54,480 nucleotides of DNA from Microvirga sp. GTDB taxonomy: Bacteria; Pseudomonadota; Alphaproteobacteria; Rhizobiales; Beijerinckiaceae. Both the position numbers and the translations under genes were made by a program. The stretch is from NCBI RefSeq assembly GCF_014699075.1, contig NZ_JACXAB010000026.1, positions 1-54,480 on the forward strand. The letters run 5' to 3'. Positions 52,575 through 54,480 of the stretch are shown piece by piece; the first letter of the stretch is position 1, and each line of letters starts with the position of its first letter. Under the pieces are notes generated by a model. That model was not told the DNA's origin. It did no database searches and saw nothing but the letters and a program-made list of their open reading frames with translations.

Positions 52575-52832
52575 ATGCCTATGAAATACGTTATGCTCCG
52601 ACTTGACGGCGGCAAGTTGCTCCCGCTGCTCTTTCCCGAGTTCATGCAGCACTCCCACATGGCCCAGTCAGTTCCAGCCACGGTGGTGAGCGCGGGTCAC
52701 GTCCATCTGGAGGACGGGAAGATCATCGCTCGAGGGGCATCAAGCTCCCTGGATGTTTTCTCACGGGAAGAAGATACCGGGATTATCCAAGCATATCTTG
52801 ACGGACAGAACGTCGTTCAGCAGGAGCTTTGA
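52575..52832 (+). CDS. Hypothetical protein
   Basis: 85 residues; GGGAGGG precedes the ATG. Short alpha/beta protein with VVSAGHVHLEDGKIIARGAS in the middle and a helix at the end (TGIIQAYLDGQNVVQQ). I know proteins of this look as single-copy hypotheticals in Rhizobiales. No function can be assigned. Confidence 0.6.
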   Translation: MPMKYVMLRLDGGKLLPLLFPEFMQHSHMAQSVPATVVSAGHVHLEDGKIIARGASSSLDVFSREEDTGIIQAYLDGQNVVQQEL

Positions 52833-52926
52833 TCCTCTGGAGAAGAACGGCTTTGATCCTATGGCCCAATTTCTTTGACAGCGCTGGCCTGCTCTGGTGC
52901 AGTAGCCTTCCATTAGGGACCGGACA

Positions 52927-53169
52927 TTGGCCACACAAAGCGCCTCAAGCCTTCAGGACCTTTTCCTGAAACACCTTCGCGATCACAGAGTGGAAGTCAC
53001 CGTCTTTCTGGCGAACGGGATTAGGCTACAGGGTCAGATCAGATCGTTCGACAACTTCACAATCCGGCTTGTTCGGGGCACCGGGATGCAGGTCGTCTAC
53101 AAGCATGCAGTTTCTGCGATCAATCCAGCAGAGCCAATCCAACTGATCGACCCAGCTTCAGTCGGGTGA
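52927..53169 (+). CDS. hfq: Hfq-like RNA chaperone (divergent)
   Basis: 80 residues from a TTG. Sm fold: N-terminal helix SLQDLFLKHLRDHRVEV with the Gln used for uridine contacts, Sm1 NGIRLQGQIRSFDNFTIRL, Sm2 VVYKHAVSAINP. These are the RNA-contact positions of Hfq, but the sequence departs from the usual alphaproteobacterial Hfq (FLNHVRK, KLQGVVTWFDNF), and it is not next to hflX or ntrX, where the main hfq normally lies. It is probably a second, accessory Hfq. Confidence 0.82.
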   Translation: MATQSASSLQDLFLKHLRDHRVEVTVFLANGIRLQGQIRSFDNFTIRLVRGTGMQVVYKHAVSAINPAEPIQLIDPASVG

Positions 53170-53302
53170 CCAAACCGTTGGCTTTATTGAAGATGCCGCT
53201 TTGGCTCTCCTGGAGAACGCTTGGTTCCTTACAGGACGCGTTCTGCCACTTAGTGAAAGGCGCTATAGTGGACGCACCACGGCGATTTGATCGGAGCGGT
53301 CC

Positions 53303-53530
53303 GTGAAGAAGGCGCTCAAGTTCTACGAAAGCTCAAGCGGCGACCGCTGGTACTTAATCCGTGATCCCTCAGGTACCTTGTTCATCCATCACGAAGCCAA
53401 TGTCGCGTCTGGAGGGCACGTGGAGCATGAGGACATTGCCACCTTCTTGAGTCGTGGTGAGGGTCCTGAACAGCAGGAGTTGCTGCGTCTGATCGGAACG
53501 CTTGTGGAGGAGCACCCCGCCCACACGTGA
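53303..53530 (+). CDS. Hypothetical protein
   Basis: 75 residues from a GTG with GGAGCGG upstream. Opening FYESSSGDRWYLIRDPSG, then FIHHEANVASGGHVEHEDIA and an acidic C-terminal helix. This is a familiar small conserved protein of Rhizobiales without known function. Soluble, single domain. Confidence 0.65.
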   Translation: MKKALKFYESSSGDRWYLIRDPSGTLFIHHEANVASGGHVEHEDIATFLSRGEGPEQQELLRLIGTLVEEHPAHT

Positions 53531-53788
53531 TCCCTCTGAAAAGTCGATCAGCTTAGCCAGCCGACAAAAGGAAAGTCAGGCCCACGGTTTGCCTACTCTC
53601 AGGTGTCGTCTCCTTCCGGCAACAACGCGATATTCCCGATCCCGACTTTGAACCTCACTGCGAGATCAAAACGGCTCTGCCAAGGCTCCTAAGTTCTGAT
53701 TTTTGGCGATCTACCCTGGATATCTGGCTTCTCCCTGTCCCGAATGCTGCTATGCTCGCCTCTCTTCTGAGAAGAGGGAGGGTGTTCG

Positions 53789-54076
53789 ATGCCGCGTACC
53801 TCTACCGCGCGACTGGCTTCTGCCTCGTCGATGCCATGCCCCTCGTATCCAGCCGACTTGCTGCCCCAGCTACAGAGCACCCTGGCGGCACTGGCGGATA
53901 TCGAGCTTCGCTACCACAGTGATCAGGAACAGCTTCAGAGATGGGCAGGTCCCGAGGCCATTAAGACGCGGTTCGCTGCCCAACTTGCAGAGCGCTACCG
54001 GAGAGAAAGCGCTCTCTATGTTCAGAGGTTGGCCGAGTTACAGCTTCTGATGGATCGGATGGCGCTCCGTCATTAG
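53789..54076 (+). CDS. Hypothetical helical protein
   Basis: 95 residues; GAGGGAGGG stands about nine bases before the ATG. After a Ser/Pro-rich start, two long helices (LPQLQSTLAALADIELRYHS and about residues 57-93) suggest a helical hairpin. No motif recognised. Confidence 0.55.
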   Translation: MPRTSTARLASASSMPCPSYPADLLPQLQSTLAALADIELRYHSDQEQLQRWAGPEAIKTRFAAQLAERYRRESALYVQRLAELQLLMDRMALRH

Positions 54077-54124
54077 CTCCGTGACCTTCCGTCTCTCATT
54101 GGCAAGAAACTCAAGGAGGAACAC

Positions 54125-54270
54125 ATGCGCGATGTTCTATCCACCTCACTCGCAGGGACTGCCCTGCTTACCCTCTCATCCTCATTAGTTCTGGCCCAGA
54201 CAACTACCCCAGCAACGCCTCCTGGCGATGCGGCGGCAGCGCCTACGGGCGGGATTGCTGATTGGTGGTG
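54125..54270 (+). pseudogene. Small secreted/membrane protein truncated by an IS element
   Basis: AAGGAGG precedes the ATG. Signal peptide (1-24, ending LVLAQT), a Thr/Pro/Ala linker, then GGIADWWW. In the related small proteins I know, this WWW stretch opens a C-terminal membrane helix; here the reading turns to Arg-rich sequence (VLRTCRKLRVG) exactly where the IS end begins, and runs to a chance stop at 54331. Confidence 0.6.
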
Positions 54271-54480
54271 GGTTCTTCGGACGTGTCGCAAATTGAGAGT
54301 TGGGCCGAAGCGGCGGAGCAATCTTCACTGAGCTTTAGGCGACTAGCCGCTCGAACTGCTCCGCAAGTGACAGGTTCAACTTGCAGGCATACTTCGCCTG
54401 TCCTTTTCGCATCATGTGAACCATCTCAATGCCGCTCAAGATCGTCCGAGCGGACGCCATCGACTTGAATCCGAGCATCG
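54271..54480 (-). mobile_element. IS6-type element, partial, running off the right edge
   Basis: GGTTCTTCGGACGTGTCGC at 54271 is a likely terminal repeat, inferred from the abrupt loss of the host reading frame and the GG start usual for IS6 ends. The minus-strand transposase tail lies 64 bases inside. The other end is outside the window. Confidence 0.6.
54335..54480 (-). CDS. Transposase, C-terminal fragment (IS6-type), gene continues past the edge
   Basis: At least 47 codons at the end of the gene: MLGFKSMASARTILSGIEM, then VHMMRKGQAKYA and a LSLAEQF tail with TAA. The GFKS...L.GIE..HM.RKGQ block is the conserved end of one IS6/IS240-like transposase group. It is of a different type from the two transposases at 25.8 and 45.5 kb. 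Confidence 0.8.
   Translation of the reverse strand, partial: MLGFKSMASARTILSGIEMVHMMRKGQAKYACKLNLSLAEQFERLVA

Overview
The window reads as chromosome of an alphaproteobacterium of the order Hyphomicrobiales, most like Microvirga or another Methylobacteriaceae. The grounds are the gene content (fused urease gamma/beta subunit, DUF6894 and DUF6489 proteins, class I PHA synthase, NepR/HWE-kinase general stress signalling), the GC-rich coding, and GGAAC-N17-CGTT promoters of the EcfG type. This is inference from family resemblance; no database search was possible.

Layout. 1-6.4 kb: small, mostly hypothetical stress-type genes, including a secreted cupin, a Gly-rich secreted protein behind a perfect EcfG-type promoter, and two related micro-membrane proteins. 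6.6-14 kb: phaC with a DUF6489 gene, a frameshifted MFS exporter, a YigZ/IMPACT gene and an aldo/keto reductase. 14.3-25.4 kb: an uninterrupted nitrogen operon urtABCDE-ureD-ureAB-ureC-ureE-ureF-ureG-ureJ behind a consensus sigma-54 promoter (urea import, hydrolysis, nickel supply and metallocentre assembly). 25.7-26.7 kb: an IS6-family element fused to the last 54 codons of groEL. 27-33 kb: a HupE/UreJ-like membrane protein, an NHL-repeat protein and a topoisomerase III-type enzyme. 33.4-37.9 kb: a dead GFA gene, then a small catabolic set (Bug-type binding protein, amidohydrolase, FAD monooxygenase) and a cytochrome c. 38.3-44.6 kb: one tightly packed periplasmic redox block, iorA-iorB-fccA-fccB-soxX-soxY-soxZ-soxA, with no soxB or soxCD. 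45.4-54.5 kb: a second IS6 element that has removed the front of an EcfG-type sigma factor gene, then a single-domain response regulator, an HWE histidine kinase, a NepR-like anti-sigma protein, an EcfG-promoted membrane-anchor protein, a LuxR regulator with a degenerate receiver, a divergent Hfq, several small unknown genes, and a third IS6-type element running off the right edge.

Two themes stand out. The first is general stress response: a NepR-like gene, an HWE kinase, a response regulator and a broken EcfG relative lie within 3 kb, and EcfG-type promoters precede small genes at both ends of the window. The second is erosion by IS6-type elements: three distinct elements each sit against a truncated gene (groEL, the sigma factor, a small secreted protein) without the 8-bp target duplication, which is the outcome expected of replicative transposition with adjacent deletion. 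No tRNA, rRNA or CRISPR array was seen.
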